Shown here: positions 1 through 11,611 of the stretch, piece after piece
Numbering within the stretch: position 1 is the stretch's first letter
Layout: each line of letters begins with the position of its first letter
Assembly (NCBI GenBank): GCA_021432635.1
Contig: MU270048.1
Location: 62,001 to 126,000 of the forward strand
Direction of reading: 5' to 3'
DNA: 64,000 nt
Origin: Thozetella sp. PMI_491
Lineage: Eukaryota; Ascomycota; Sordariomycetes; Chaetosphaeriales; Chaetosphaeriaceae
Notes under the pieces: generated by a model
The model's database searches: none
The model's input: only the letters and a program-made list of their open reading frames with translations
What the model was told of the DNA's origin: nothing
Program-made: the position numbers and the translations under genes

Positions 1-579
1 CCTGTCCCGTCGCGCCGCCGCATGACACGTTGGTAACGGCTGGGGTGTACTTGTCTCCTTAAAGCCCGCAAAATCGAGGTAGCCCATATTAGTGCGAATC
101 ACGGGAGATTTCTTGTCAAAAAATGTATCTAGATTGAGGAGGACGCCTAGCATCTCCCTGGCTACGTGGATACTGCATAAGGCAGGTAGCTATGATTCAA
201 ACCAAATGTGCCGGAACGCCGTCGCTGGTATACCATCCAAATTTACAACCCTCCCATCCTCTCGTGTGAAACACCTGGGTAGCCTGAGAGTGCCGTCCTC
301 TCTAGAACTCCGTCATGTTCGTTCGTAGTCGAGACAGACAAGCGCATGCTCTACCGCCGGTGCTGTTGGCCGGACGTTCCCTGGAGAGCGCTGTCGGTGC
401 CTAAGTGGCGCCCCTATGCTACGCCTGGAAAAAATTGCTTTGAAATCGCCTTCACTGGAGCTGCATGCCATGGGACCCATACTCGACAAGGCCGTGGCAA
501 ACGCACAAAGGCAAGCCAGCGGCTGTGTCATGGGGAGCCAAGGTCGCCTGTGCGGCGATGCTCGTGGTGACGCGTCTCT
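1..579. other. Intergenic, no supported gene
   Basis: Only short overlapping open frames occur here, in several phases. None has a recognisable domain or splice signals that extend it. I see no gene. Confidence 0.5.
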
Positions 580-1008
580 TCAGAGCGGCAGTGGGGACCG
601 AGTGAGGCCCTCGTTGTCCGACAGGTCGGAGACGGTGTCTTCACTGTCCCTGCGGCGGCTGGGCCTTCTCCACTGAGAACTCTTCAGGGTGAAGCGCTGC
701 CGCTGTCCGGCCGACAGTTCCGAGGTCTTGATACGGGCATTAGCTCGGCACATCAATAGGGCGGTGAGACTACTCACGACTGGCTCGACATCGTCCTTGT
801 TGAGGTAGATCATGTAGACATTGTGCCGCATCTCCACCCGGAAGGCACCAGATTTGCAAGCTTTGGCCAGCACCTGGCTAAGCTGCCTCTGGCTCACAAA
901 GTTGGAGTGAACGCGGATGACGGCTCCATGAGGTTGCTTGTTGCGCGGGTCTCCGACTTCGACCCCGTCGGTGTCGCCTACCGCCGCCGCATTGGAGAAC
1001 TGGGACAT
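580..1008 (-). CDS. Hypothetical protein, 142 residues
   Basis: Single open frame starting MSQFSNAAAV. The middle part (about residues 30-90) reads like a compact folded segment, with RVEMRHNVYMIYL and a hydrophobic helix VVSSLTALLM. The tail is basic then acidic (RRPSRRRDSEDTVSD) and looks disordered. No signal peptide, membrane segment or known motif is visible. It could be the last exon of a larger gene or a chance open frame. It is listed because the amino-acid composition looks protein-like and no longer frame opposes it. Function unknown. Confidence 0.35.
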   Translation of the reverse strand: MSQFSNAAAVGDTDGVEVGDPRNKQPHGAVIRVHSNFVSQRQLSQVLAKACKSGAFRVEMRHNVYMIYLNKDDVEPVVSSLTALLMCRANARIKTSELSAGQRQRFTLKSSQWRRPSRRRDSEDTVSDLSDNEGLTRSPLPL

Positions 1009-4000
1009 TCGAACTGTGCTGATGCGCTGGAGCTGGCTAGTCTACGCAAAGTCCGACGTGGCATGGGCGGTAATGTTTTATATATGTTGCTCTGCAATGA
1101 CGTTGATAGCTAGGCCAAGACTGAGGGCTCCCGGATGCGCGGGGGTCGCGCGTCAGAGGGCATTTGCCTCTTATAGCGGTGTTCATTTCTGAGCGCATGA
1201 TTACCCTGGCCTGGTACCCCAAGTCAGAGGAACGCCGTGCCCCGGAGTGGCTGCGCAGGGGGGAAAGGCTAGGACCAATTTTTGCGCAGTGGGGCGTAAA
1301 TGCACCTTCTCAGGCTGCCTGGATCCATTCCGCCCTTACCCCCCCTTCCCCTTCCCTTTTCCTCAACCACCCTCTGGTACGACCTCAGCTGCATGTGCTG
1401 ATTTCCAACACCGCCTAGTCCACTAAGGAAGCTTCCTTCGTCCGGCTTTTCGCAAAAAGGTGGGGTCAGAGGCCAACTCCGTACACACCTCAAGTACTTT
1501 GGATGCAAGACATGCAAGGTACCCCTCAGGTACCGCTACCACAAGGTACTTGTGCACATGCACTCCTAACGCCACTTCCGCACCGGTCTTCTGGTTCCAA
1601 TACACCAACTGTACATCGCACTACGTATGTATGCAACGCTGCCGCAAGGCCAATTTCGGTCTCAAACTTGGTCACCCTCTAACCGCTCTCCTGCACCCCT
1701 TGAATTGCCGAACCGTACCTCAGCTCCAACCAAGCGACTCAAACGATGCAAGCTAGATACTTCTTCCAGAGGTCTCGTATTACTAGACCCCTGTTTCCCT
1801 AGCTACAGCTTCAGCAAGCCTCGACCGGGCCGAAGCCTCAATCTCGGCCGGGTGTGGACCGTCCACGAATACCCGCAAAGCGAAGTGCCGGGCGGCCTCG
1901 CCCACGAGCAACGTGGTACTCCTGGAGAGGACTCCCAGGGGGCAAACTTCCACCAACCCAGGTTGGCAATGCGAGATGCATTGCCCGCCCCGCACAAACG
2001 CGACATCGCCTTGCTTTTTGGCCCAACCTAACCTGGCTGCCACCTAAGCGGGCGGCGTTGGGCAGCGCAAGTCTTATGAGACCCTCGGAGCGTGGCCTAG
2101 ACTGAGGCGGCGCTGAAGCCTCCAACCGGGGTGTCTATTGTCCCAAAGCAGAGGGCGATAAGCTTGGATCAGCGAAGGACCGATTCCTTGTCGCTTTGCT
2201 CTCTCACGGCCAGCAGCGCATCGATATGTCGCTTCCACGCTGCGGTGTACGAGCATAGGACTCTTCCGCTCTACTTGAGCTGTTGCCTTACATATGTGCC
2301 GTGAAATCGGCTTTGAAAGCTCCCTGTCTCTTGTCCAACTCTTTCTTGCCAAGCGGCGTTTACTGGTCATATGTGAAGTGCCGTATTCCTCCAAGACTGG
2401 CGAGAGCGGCAACGCCGGAAACTATCGCTCGAAGGAATTACCGTCTCGTATTCCTGTTCTAGCTCGTAATCCAGAGTCATGTTGAGCGGCACCATCATAC
2501 ACGCGTGGAAATTTGCCACCATAACAATTCCCAGCGAGGTAACAGTAATGAGCTGCCAGTTGGGATGGTGGATAGACTCTTAGCCATACACGCAGACTGA
2601 GGACTGGCAGATAGTTCTATGGTGGGTTCGCCTCTTACATCTTCTCCTATCATTGATCTCCTATCATGGTGCAGATTCTCCTTTCTTCGAAAGATGGGAC
2701 TACGCCAGGCAACACATGCTACTTGATGTTTTGTAGCAGCGGTAAATGTCGTTTCATTGCTTGACTGTGCACTTGTGTGCGGCCATCTTTTACGAGCGGT
2801 AATAAAGCCATTCTTTCCCTTCTTGTCTTTTCAGTATCTGTCACGGTACGTGAAGTAGCGGTTGTAGGTTGACAAGGCCACTAGCAGCCATTCAGCGCTT
2901 GACTGCACAGCGTTTGACTGCACAGCGTTTCACTTTTGTGGTGCTTGACTCAGTGTACTAATGATGTACCCTTACAATATCTAAAACAACTTGGGAGGTC
3001 AAGTTCTCCGTCGGGCCTATGGGTGGGCAAGTAGAAGAGAAAGGCATGAGCACTGGAGTAACAGGCACTGGTATAGGCACGCATCTATGCTGTTACAGTC
3101 CGGATAGCCTTCACTGCTCTGTAGTGAATCTGAGTAGCAATGCTCCCAGTGGACGAGTATATGATATAGACAATGGGTGTAAAAGGCCTAGGCTCTTAGT
3201 GTCAGCAAGGAAGAAGGGCTATTCTACCCATACGAGCAGGCAGTGACGCCTATGAGCCATGCCTGCCCTAAAGCTGGCGGTCCGTGGCGCCTAGGCTGCC
3301 AGGGATAGTTATCTCACATATACCACATGCTCATTTTCGCTATCAAAGATTACTCACTAGCTAAGCCATAATCTGCAATGACTACTCGGCACTAAATTTG
3401 TAGCATGTTGACTCATGATCAAAAGTTAGAGGACGGGAGGCCTGATTCTCAGCTGCGGAGTTCGTGATCCTCGATTGGGAGATGCCTCCCGATGCGTCAG
3501 GACTGGCCTGCAGACGATGGATATCATGTTCTTAGATTGTTCAAGAATACCCTGGCTGGCTTTTCCGATCCCAACTCTCGATGGGTCTGCTATCCTATAT
3601 CATGCTGCTGTCACAGTACCACCCGGCGGCAAAGAAGAGCAAGGGCTTGGCTGGCACTTATCTACATTTGAGAGAAAGGAATATGGACTATGTCCATGCC
3701 CAGGAGATGATTTCAAGGCCCGATTTGGCCTTATTATGGGCGTTATCACTGCCCTTTCTCGTCACTCGCTAAGTGTCACTCGGCTCTTATACACAACTAA
3801 AGAATACTATGCTCACTCGCAACGAATTCAAGGCCTAGCATATGCAGTTTACTTGGCAATCGCGGTGTCATGAACTAGTTTCACGTTATGTCGTGGAGAG
3901 GAAGGAGAGAAACTGGTAATCTATCCCACGGAGGACCGGACGAGGGGCAGCCATGACCCTAGCTTTCTATGCAGTATATCGGTGCAGGCCATCTGGCTCT

Positions 4001-5593
4001 AGAGTTCTCCCTGGATTGCTCGTGAATAATCCACCAAGAGATATCGCTTTCTAATGGGTCTTGGTAGGACCTCTGGCCACCTTGGCAGGGTGGATGAAAT
4101 CGAAGGGCGATCGTCAACCCATGCGCTATCGGCGGTGAGTGGTGTTGAGCCACTCTGAAAGAAATGCTTTGGTGAGGTCTCCAGCCTTCGAGGGCTTGGT
4201 CTTGGCTGTGGAGGAGATGGCGCACTGGGCTGGCTGGGCTGGGCAAGGGTCATATTTAAACTGTTGACAGCTTTCGACACTTTGATGCACGGCCTCCCGC
4301 CCGTGGCAGGGCAGTGCCTTGCGCTTCAGTGGATCGTCGGGTGTGCGCAGCGGCTGTGATAGGCTCCCGCCGGGCAGGTACTGGAGCCGAGGGCGGCCCT
4401 GCCCGTTTACTAGCCGCTGTGGAGTCCAGAAGCTTGGGGAACGCCCCTCCAGCCCTTGACCAATGCGGGGGACGGATAATAGGTCTGCCAAAGGTTGACA
4501 GACACGGGCGGAGGAACAAAAGTCTTCCTCTCTCCCCCTGCAGCGTTTCCTCCCCGTCTCATGGTCCATGTGTCGCGTTTGATCCAGACTGCACAAAGCG
4601 GCGTCGCTAGGCCGGGTCGAAGCCGGGCTATTGGATCACCTGGCAAGCCTGGGTGCTCGGGGCTGGGCCCCTATCCTGCGCTACGCTCGTCTCTTTGCCG
4701 TTACAGGCCCCGAGGGGCGCATATGTGGGTCTATTGTTTGTCGCCGGCGCCTGGATTGGCCGTGGGGCCGGTGGGGAGGGCGCCAATCTCGACCCCAATT
4801 GTCTCCCGTCCCATGTCGTAGCCTTTCCTGTCAGCGCCCACGATTGGCCGCGAGAGGGGCAGCTGAGGCGCCACCGCCGTACTGGAGGGGGGGCACAGTT
4901 CCTCCTGTCCCGGCCGTCCCTCAGTAATGCTTCGATTGGGCAATGGAGCCAGATCGTCAGACGCACCCGGCCGGTGTCGAGCGTGCTCCGGGGGGGGAGA
5001 GGGGGTTTGGATCGAACGACTGCACGCAATGCGGGATCCTCGACCTACGCTCGACGGTCGATGCACTGCAATTTATGTCCCGTTGTGCTATTTGCTACCC
5101 CGGGGACGGAGGGCTGCATCGCCCTCCTTGGCGCCCCGAGGTGTCTGCACCTACTCCGCGAGGTCGGTCGTGTTGGGTCCTCCCGTCCTCCCGTATCGGG
5201 AAGAGGAGGCTGAAGGATTGTGAGCCTCCTCTTACCCCGTCAGTCTGATCCAACCCACACAACTTCCAGGGGGGCCCACCCCCTCGTGGCGGGCTGCTGC
5301 ATAGGACCCAGGACATCTAGGCGGCACTATTTATCAGCGATCTTAAGGAAAACCCCGCCCGTGCTGGCTTCTCGCGACCTTGTTTTTCGGCTTACATCCT
5401 GCCCTTTACTGACTCTGGTGACTGCTGCGACGTCGACATCCGACAAGCCTGTCGAAGTATATCATTATTTTATCCCCTCGCTGCGACCACTGTGGAGACC
5501 GCAAAGCTGCCGACCGTCGATAGCCTCTGCGCCAGCACCCTGAATCCATGTTGCCGGCCCGCTGTAGCGCGTGCGCACACGCATCGGTCGCAG
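1009..5593. other. Long gene-poor stretch
   Basis: About 4.6 kb with no convincing gene. Positions 2500-3900 are AT-richer, with short frames that stop often. Positions 4560-5250 are GC-rich and give open frames on both strands at once, which is a composition effect. A small 15-bp tandem repeat sits at 2894-2927. The last few hundred bases presumably hold the promoter and 5' UTR of the kinase gene downstream. Confidence 0.45.
2894..2927 (+). repeat. Short tandem repeat, 15-bp unit
   Basis: The unit AGCGTTTGACTGCAC occurs a little over twice in a row; the first copy has C in place of the first T of the TTT run. No coding potential, probably a slippage product. Confidence 0.6.
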
Positions 5594-8500
5594 ATGGCTT
5601 CTAGCGACCGAACTTCCAAGAGCCATCTGGCGTCCCCAGCGCCGTCGGCCGCTCCCCCCGCCGGTGCGCCCCAAAGCGCTATGTTGCAGGCATATTCCAA
5701 CTATCTCCAGCCTCCGCACCGCAATCTTGGTAAGTGGCTCTTGCATTCGAGCGACGCTCTACTCCTCGCGCATTCGTGGGGTTTTTGGCTCACGATTCGC
5801 CACCCACAGACGTGCCGCGACCGCACCCCAACCACCACGACCTGACAGCCCTGGGTCGCAATGAGTTTCCCGTACCTGGGCCTGAAGAAGAGCCTTCGCC
5901 CAAGCCTATCCCGGCCAAGGAAGCTGCTGCCCTGCGACCGAGGAGCCCGAGCCTGTTTGTCGACCCGCCGGAAGCAGAAGGCACCCGCCGAGAGGTCAAC
6001 GACGACGACTACAAGGGCGGCGCAATTTCGGGCTCAGAGAGCGAGCACTCGGACAATTTCGCCGAGGTCGAATTCACTAGTATTAAAACGATCGGCGACG
6101 GCGGGCTCGGCACATGGGAACCACACCACAGCAGGCACCCCCACGACTCGAGTTCAGAGACACCGCTCCCCGAGGTGGTCCAAACTGCCAACGACGAGAT
6201 TCCAACTCCTCCAGAGGCGGCCGCCGCGGCGGAACTCGTGAGAGCCGACTCCACCAATGTCGTCTTCGGGACGGGCACGAGTTTCCCCAATGCGCGAGGA
6301 AACAACCCGGGAAACCCTGAAAGACTGGCCAAGACCTTCGACGCCGACCTCGACGCCGAACTCCAGGAAATCCTCGAGAACGGCCTGCGCGATGCATGCC
6401 GGACGTCTGAGTTCAGCCAGACCGAGTTCCTGCCGCTGGGCGAGCTTTGCTACATTCTCAGCAGGGCGAAGATTCTGGGGCTGCTCGCACAAACCTTCCC
6501 GAAGTGGGACCAGAAGCAGCTCGAGGCGGCCACTGACAGCATCTGTGGCTCTGCCGTGCCAAGCACTGGCCGGCGTAAGCTCCTTGCCATCTTGGTCTTG
6601 ATGGACAAGGTCGACACTATCGACTACTTTATCAAGGCTGAGGTGCTCGATATCCACTTGCCCCTCGACGTGGTATCGGTAAGTCGGCGCCGGTGGAGTT
6701 TATGCAAGAGAGGCGACGACACCCCCCGTGGCGCACTGCGCAGCATCGGATGGACTCGGCTTATCTCGCAGACCTTCCGGATGACGCAGGCGCTTATGAT
6801 GGTTTCTTACTTTAACCTTCCGCCGAACGAGATCTACTACTACAAGCTCGGCCAAGAATTCACCTTGCCCTTTATACATTATAAGCAAGCACACCAAGGC
6901 GGCTTCGGACGGGTATGGAAGGTACGGATCCATAGATCGCATCACAATTATAGGCACCATGAGGTAAGTCGCCATTCCCATCAGTGAGCATTGTCGTGAG
7001 CTGCACCTAACGTTCTTCCGCAGCACCTCAAAGACGACAACCCCTTCTTTGCGCTCAAGGCCATCGACTCGCCAGATCCCGAGTTCTTCAAAAAGGAGGT
7101 CGAGGTCCTGCAGAGGTTTAGCGGCGCCAACAATCCCAACCCCCATCTGATCCGCCTCCTTCTCGCCTTCCGCTTCCGCGATACCCACTATCTCCTCTTC
7201 CCTTGGGCGGACGGCAACCTCAGGGAATTCTGGAGCCGCCATCCGAACCCCGTCATCAACTGGAGGCGCTCGCGCTGGGTCATCAAGCAGTGCCACGGCA
7301 TCGCGAAGGGCCTCCAGAAGATCCATCACGTCAAGTCGAATTCGTTCCCGGAGCAGGGCGACTACGACGGCAAAGACTGGGGCCGGCACGGGGATATAAA
7401 GCCTGAGAACATTTTGTATTTTGACGAGGACGACCAGCGCCTCGTCATTTCCGATTTTGGCCTCTCGCGCTACCACTCGTACCGCTCCAAGACGCGGGAC
7501 CCGAACGAGACGCTCGAGGGGTTCTCGCCCACCTATCGGCCCCCGGAGTGCGACACGCACGGCCTCATCTCGCCGCGCTACGACGTCTGGGCGCTAGGAT
7601 GCGTCTTCATCGAGTTGCTCTCCTGGTTCATCCTCGGCAATAGCTCCACGTACGGGACCTTCAGCAAGGCGCGAATCCGGGACGAGGGGCTTCGGTCGAT
7701 CGGCCGGCTCCGCGAGGACAAGTTCTTCAAAGTCCTCCCGGACGAAAGCAACTTCCGGGGCATCGCCATTGTCAAGCCGTCGGTTGTCAAGGTAGGTAAC
7801 TCTTCGTGCTGCGAACTGTTGCGACGTAGACATCCAGTACCTTTGGCTAACCGTCAATAGTGGATCTGGAGACTTCACTCCCACGAGAAGTGCCCCAAGT
7901 TCGTCCACGAGTTCCTGGACTTGATCGAAGAGCACCTCCTCTTGGTGGACTCAAATAAGCGATGGGAATGTGCAAATATCGTTGCGGAACTGAACCGGAT
8001 ACGTCTTCAGTGCGAGGAATCCGAAGAATACTCTGTCCGAGGCGCTGCAAGGCAACACGACCAAAGCCTGGATAGGGTTAGCGTTGCCGACGAAGAAGAA
8101 GCTATCGATGTATGTCTCCCATTTCTGTGCAACCCCCCGATGCGAACTGACAGAATCCATCCAGGTATCCGACGACGACGAAGACCTCGAAGTTTACGAG
8201 TTCAACGAGCCCGGGCCCGGACTCCCCGCCACTATAGAGGAACTCACCCCGAGCGACGACAGCGCGTACCACGACGGCTGGAGCGGAGACGTGACGCCTG
8301 AAGCGCTCGAAGCGTCCGGCCTGAGTGAGGACAACGACGTGGACGAGGCGCCGCTCGACGGGGAGCTAGCCCACATCACGGCGGGCATCATCAAGAACGA
8401 CTCGTCCATGTCGAAGCTGGACACAGCCGATGAGGAACTAGACGGTTACGAGGCAGACGGTTACGAGGCAGACGGCTACGAGGCCGACGGCTACGAGGCC

Positions 8501-9109
8501 GACGACGGTAGCGACGTGAGGCGGCGGAGCCGCGAGGCTGTCCCCGAGGGTAAGACTGCCCGGCGGTCTATAGACGGGAGAAAAGCCCCTGCACTGGTCC
8601 ATGGAGTCACCACCGACACCCTGCTGACGACCCAAGGCTCACATGACGCCGGCCGCGTCTACTCGGCCGACACCACACCCCCGGTCACGAGCCCCTCGTC
8701 CCGCGAGGCCCTGCGGCAGGGGACGGAGCCTCGCGCCCCGCTGCCCCAGAAGCAGGCAGGTGCCGAGGGCCCAGGGCGTAAGTCCACGGCAGCGGCAGCG
8801 GACCGTGCCCAGGACAGCAGCCCGAGCCGCGCTTCTTCCTCGCACCAGTTCATGCACGCGCAGGGCGTTAGCGACGTGTCCGTGGCGGCTCTCCCCAAAG
8901 TCAGCCACGACTCGGCCAGGCCCATAGCCAACGGGCATACGAACGGCGGGGCAGTCAAAGGATCGGCGGGCGTAGTAGGCCCTTGCCCGAAAGCGGGATC
9001 CACTCGGCCTACCCTTCGGCAAACGCCGGATCAGCGCCCCGTTGCCAGCCCGGGTGGGTTCAAGCGCTTCTTCAGAACGCTAGCTTGCTTCAACCCGAGC
9101 GACACGTGA
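5594..9109 (+). CDS. Serine/threonine protein kinase with long N-terminal region and acidic repeat tail
   Basis: Six exons by frame and splice signals: 5594-5729, 5810-6678, 6772-6963, 7024-7791, 7861-8109 and 8165-9109, giving 1052 residues. The kinase domain spans about residues 370-690. It has a glycine loop GGFGRVW (~377), ATP lysine in FALKAI, catalytic loop HGDIKPEN (~520; Gly replaces the usual Arg of HRD), ISDFGLSR (~543), RPPEC in place of APE, and DVWALGC. All residues needed for catalysis are present. The N-terminal 350 residues begin disordered and acidic, then form a helical region just before the kinase. The C-terminal 300 residues are low-complexity, with four DGYEA copies (8441-8500). 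Intron 2 (93 nt) and intron 4 (69 nt) are multiples of three. A start 102 nt upstream (5492) is in frame but less likely. Substrate unknown. Confidence 0.85.
8441..8500 (+). repeat. In-frame 15-bp tandem repeat, four copies (DGYEA)
   Basis: Four adjacent 15-nt units encode DGYEA in the acidic tail of the kinase protein. Copies differ only at third positions (GGT/GGC, GCA/GCC), so copy number may vary between strains. Confidence 0.9.
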
Positions 9110-10241
9110 GCGCAGAAGCCCGTTGTGGCTTGCGCCGCACTAACACGCTGGGTATTGTTATTATTATGTCCCTGCACGGGGACTTCGTTTATTATATGGG
9201 ATACCGGATGGCCATGGCTGGTTTGATGCACCATCGCACGCATTTCTAATTGTGCTTTTGCGCTGTGTTATACCCTTTTACTTCTGGCATATACCCTTGG
9301 GACGTACCAATTATGAGAGGATATGGGATATGGCGCAATGGGATCATGCATGCATGACTGAGGATATCGCATCGAGCGCCGGAGGTTTTGAAATGAAGGG
9401 AAGGAATACACGGAGGTGGAAGTGAGTCGAGCGGTGGGTGGGGGAAAATGGATTGGCTAGGCTGCCCCGCTCATCGTCCTCGTCGCATTGAGAAAAGGGC
9501 TTAATCTATAGAGGTGCATACTTTCGCATTTTTGCACACCTTCGCATCTATCGTCATGACTCCTATTTCAAGTCGGGTCCGACTCGCCGTATCATGGGAG
9601 CCGAATGCTAGCGTAATTTCCGGAAAGAGGGAAAAAAGTTTTGCGTGTCGGCGTTTACGAGCTCCAAACGGGCACAGCACGGTGCTTCGGCGTGACGCAT
9701 TTGCTGCGCCTTAGCAGGAGTCGCAATGGAAGGGCGGGTGGAATGTTCGGTCATCGGGAGATTACTAAAGTCGGCTTGCGGTGACTTTTTCCCCTTGTTG
9801 GCGCAAGCCTAACTCCTCTTGCGGACGTCCGCACCCTGCAGCTGGGTTAAGTGGGTTAACCCAACCCAGCCGATAGCGATAACGCGGTGGAATTTCTAAG
9901 CGGCCCTGGTTCTAGTCAGCGCCTCACATTTGTAATCGCTAGGCGAACTACCTGATTAGGACGCCCACACGAAAAAGCTATGACGCCGAGCTAGCCCGAA
10001 CATACCGGGACACGGCGGAGCCAATCGCCGACGCGGCCCATCTAGTCATCGTGGCCGGCGACATAACGATTTGTAACAAAGGGGTTCTGTATAAAGACGG
10101 AATGCATCGTCCACGACTCGGAATGGCATCTCGAGCCAATAGAGCATGTAAACAGCCCTCCGGTGCAAATAGACACATAGATTTAACGCCACTGCGATTA
10201 TAACAATACACTTTTCACCACAGCAATAACACCCACCCACA
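9110..10241. other. Intergenic region
   Basis: About 1.1 kb between the kinase stop and the SRR1-like start. Only short random frames occur. It includes a small palindromic patch GGGTTAAGTGGGTTAACCC-like around 9844-9863. No gene seen. Confidence 0.5.
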
Positions 10242-11057
10242 ATGCTCGCAGTAACAACCATGCCCCACGCCACTCCGGCCCCGGGTTTCCGGAGCGACAT
10301 GCAGCGGGCCGCCCGGAGCAAACCCGGACAGCAAGTTTCCAAGCAGTTCCGGGCATTGCAGCGACAATACGAAGGGGCGAGGGCGCTGTACGACAGCTCG
10401 TCTCTGTCGCAGGCGGTAGACACGATGCTTCAGGCGCGGAACCGCCCGGCCGCCACCAAAGCCGTATCATTGGGCCTCGGCAGCCTATCAGAAAAGTCGC
10501 GCGACATGCCCCGCCGGTTCAAGCAGCTGGCGATTTTCACCGCCATTGGCGACCACCTCCGCCAGACGGCGCCTCAGTTCCAGCTATACGCGCAGGACCC
10601 GTCCTTCACCAAGGTCGACGAGCTGTTCCTCCAGACCCTGGGGATCCAGGTGCTTCGGACGCCGTCGCCATCGGACCTGGGCGAGGCGCAGCACGTCATC
10701 GACCGGGACACGCTGGTCTACAGCCCCTTCCTCACCATCGCCGCCTACCGGCTGCTCCTCGAGTCGTGCCCCGTGGACCTGCTGATCGGTGACGACTTCA
10801 ACTCGCTGCTCCTCAAGTGGGAGAAGCACACGACCGAGCACAAGGAGCTGGTGCAGCTGGCGAAGCAGCACGTCGCCCCGTTCCAGAGGCGCGTCGTGAA
10901 CGGCGCCGGCTTCTGGGAGGAAGACGACCGGGCTTTCCCCATGGCGCTGTACCAGAGGAAACCGAACCGGGACCAGAAGGGCTCCAAGGCCCTCGCGGCC
11001 GAGTCTCGACAGAATGTGGAGGAGCTGTCTTCGAAGATGTCCAAGGCGAGGCTGTGA
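10242..11057 (+). CDS. SRR1-like domain protein
   Basis: Intronless, 271 residues. After a basic N-terminus and a helical section (about residues 40-110) comes a compact region with DRDTLVYSPFLTIAAYRLLL, then DLLIGDDFNSLLLKWE (about residues 155-205). This resembles the SRR1-like domain, in which a conserved 'phospho/tyrosine-SP' segment is followed by a hydrophobic strand. In other eukaryotes SRR1 family members affect heme regulation or circadian output. No role can be read for this copy. An internal Met at residue 7 (MPHATPAPG) is an alternative start. The assignment comes from pattern memory, so it is moderate. Confidence 0.6.
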   Translation: MLAVTTMPHATPAPGFRSDMQRAARSKPGQQVSKQFRALQRQYEGARALYDSSSLSQAVDTMLQARNRPAATKAVSLGLGSLSEKSRDMPRRFKQLAIFTAIGDHLRQTAPQFQLYAQDPSFTKVDELFLQTLGIQVLRTPSPSDLGEAQHVIDRDTLVYSPFLTIAAYRLLLESCPVDLLIGDDFNSLLLKWEKHTTEHKELVQLAKQHVAPFQRRVVNGAGFWEEDDRAFPMALYQRKPNRDQKGSKALAAESRQNVEELSSKMSKARL

Positions 11058-11611
11058 GGGTCTGAGGGTTTGTTTGGACTTGGTATATGCATAGCTTTCG
11101 GCGCATTGGGAATAGACCTCGATACCCGGCAGAGACGGAGCGCTGCTGATAGAGGAGCATTAGTTGGCGTTTATGGAGCACTTGGCTAGGGGTGCAGTTG
11201 GCTACGGTCCAAAAAAAAAAGAGTCTACATTGTGTATCACTAGGGGCAACCCTACAATATCATGTAGCGAATTAGTAGCGGCTGTGGGCTGCGGACTTGG
11301 CATGCATCCTTGACCGAACAAAAACGATTGTTCCTGCTCATTGGCTATTTGCTTAAATCTGAAAAGCTGGGACACATCTGTTTTTGGCCTTGGCGAATGA
11401 GAGTGTCCCCATGTTCGGGCTGTCGAACTGCACTTCCTTGGACCCTCCACGTAGCAAGGCATTTATTTATATGGCTGTGCCAGCCGTGGCTCTCGGCCTT
11501 CTCGTTCTTCTACTCTCTCGCATCTAAACTATCGCTTGACTCCCTAACATCAATTCACGATCACTTTCGCCTACATATCCCGTCGCCCCTGTTTTCAAGT
11601 GGGAAGATACG
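11058..11611. other. Intergenic region / promoter of the Clr5-ankyrin gene
   Basis: About 550 bp without a gene. It contains an A10 run at 11211-11220 and a pyrimidine-rich tract near 11490-11590, just before the next start codon, as is common in fungal promoters. Confidence 0.45.

Noticed and set aside
4628-5248. Several frames over 100 codons on both strands
   Set aside because: All phases are open at once in a GC-rich block; none is protein-like.
6700-7560. Long minus-strand open frame (286 codons) opposite the kinase domain
   Set aside because: The plus strand encodes a clear kinase with catalytic motifs. The antisense frame is Val/Arg-rich and shadow-like.
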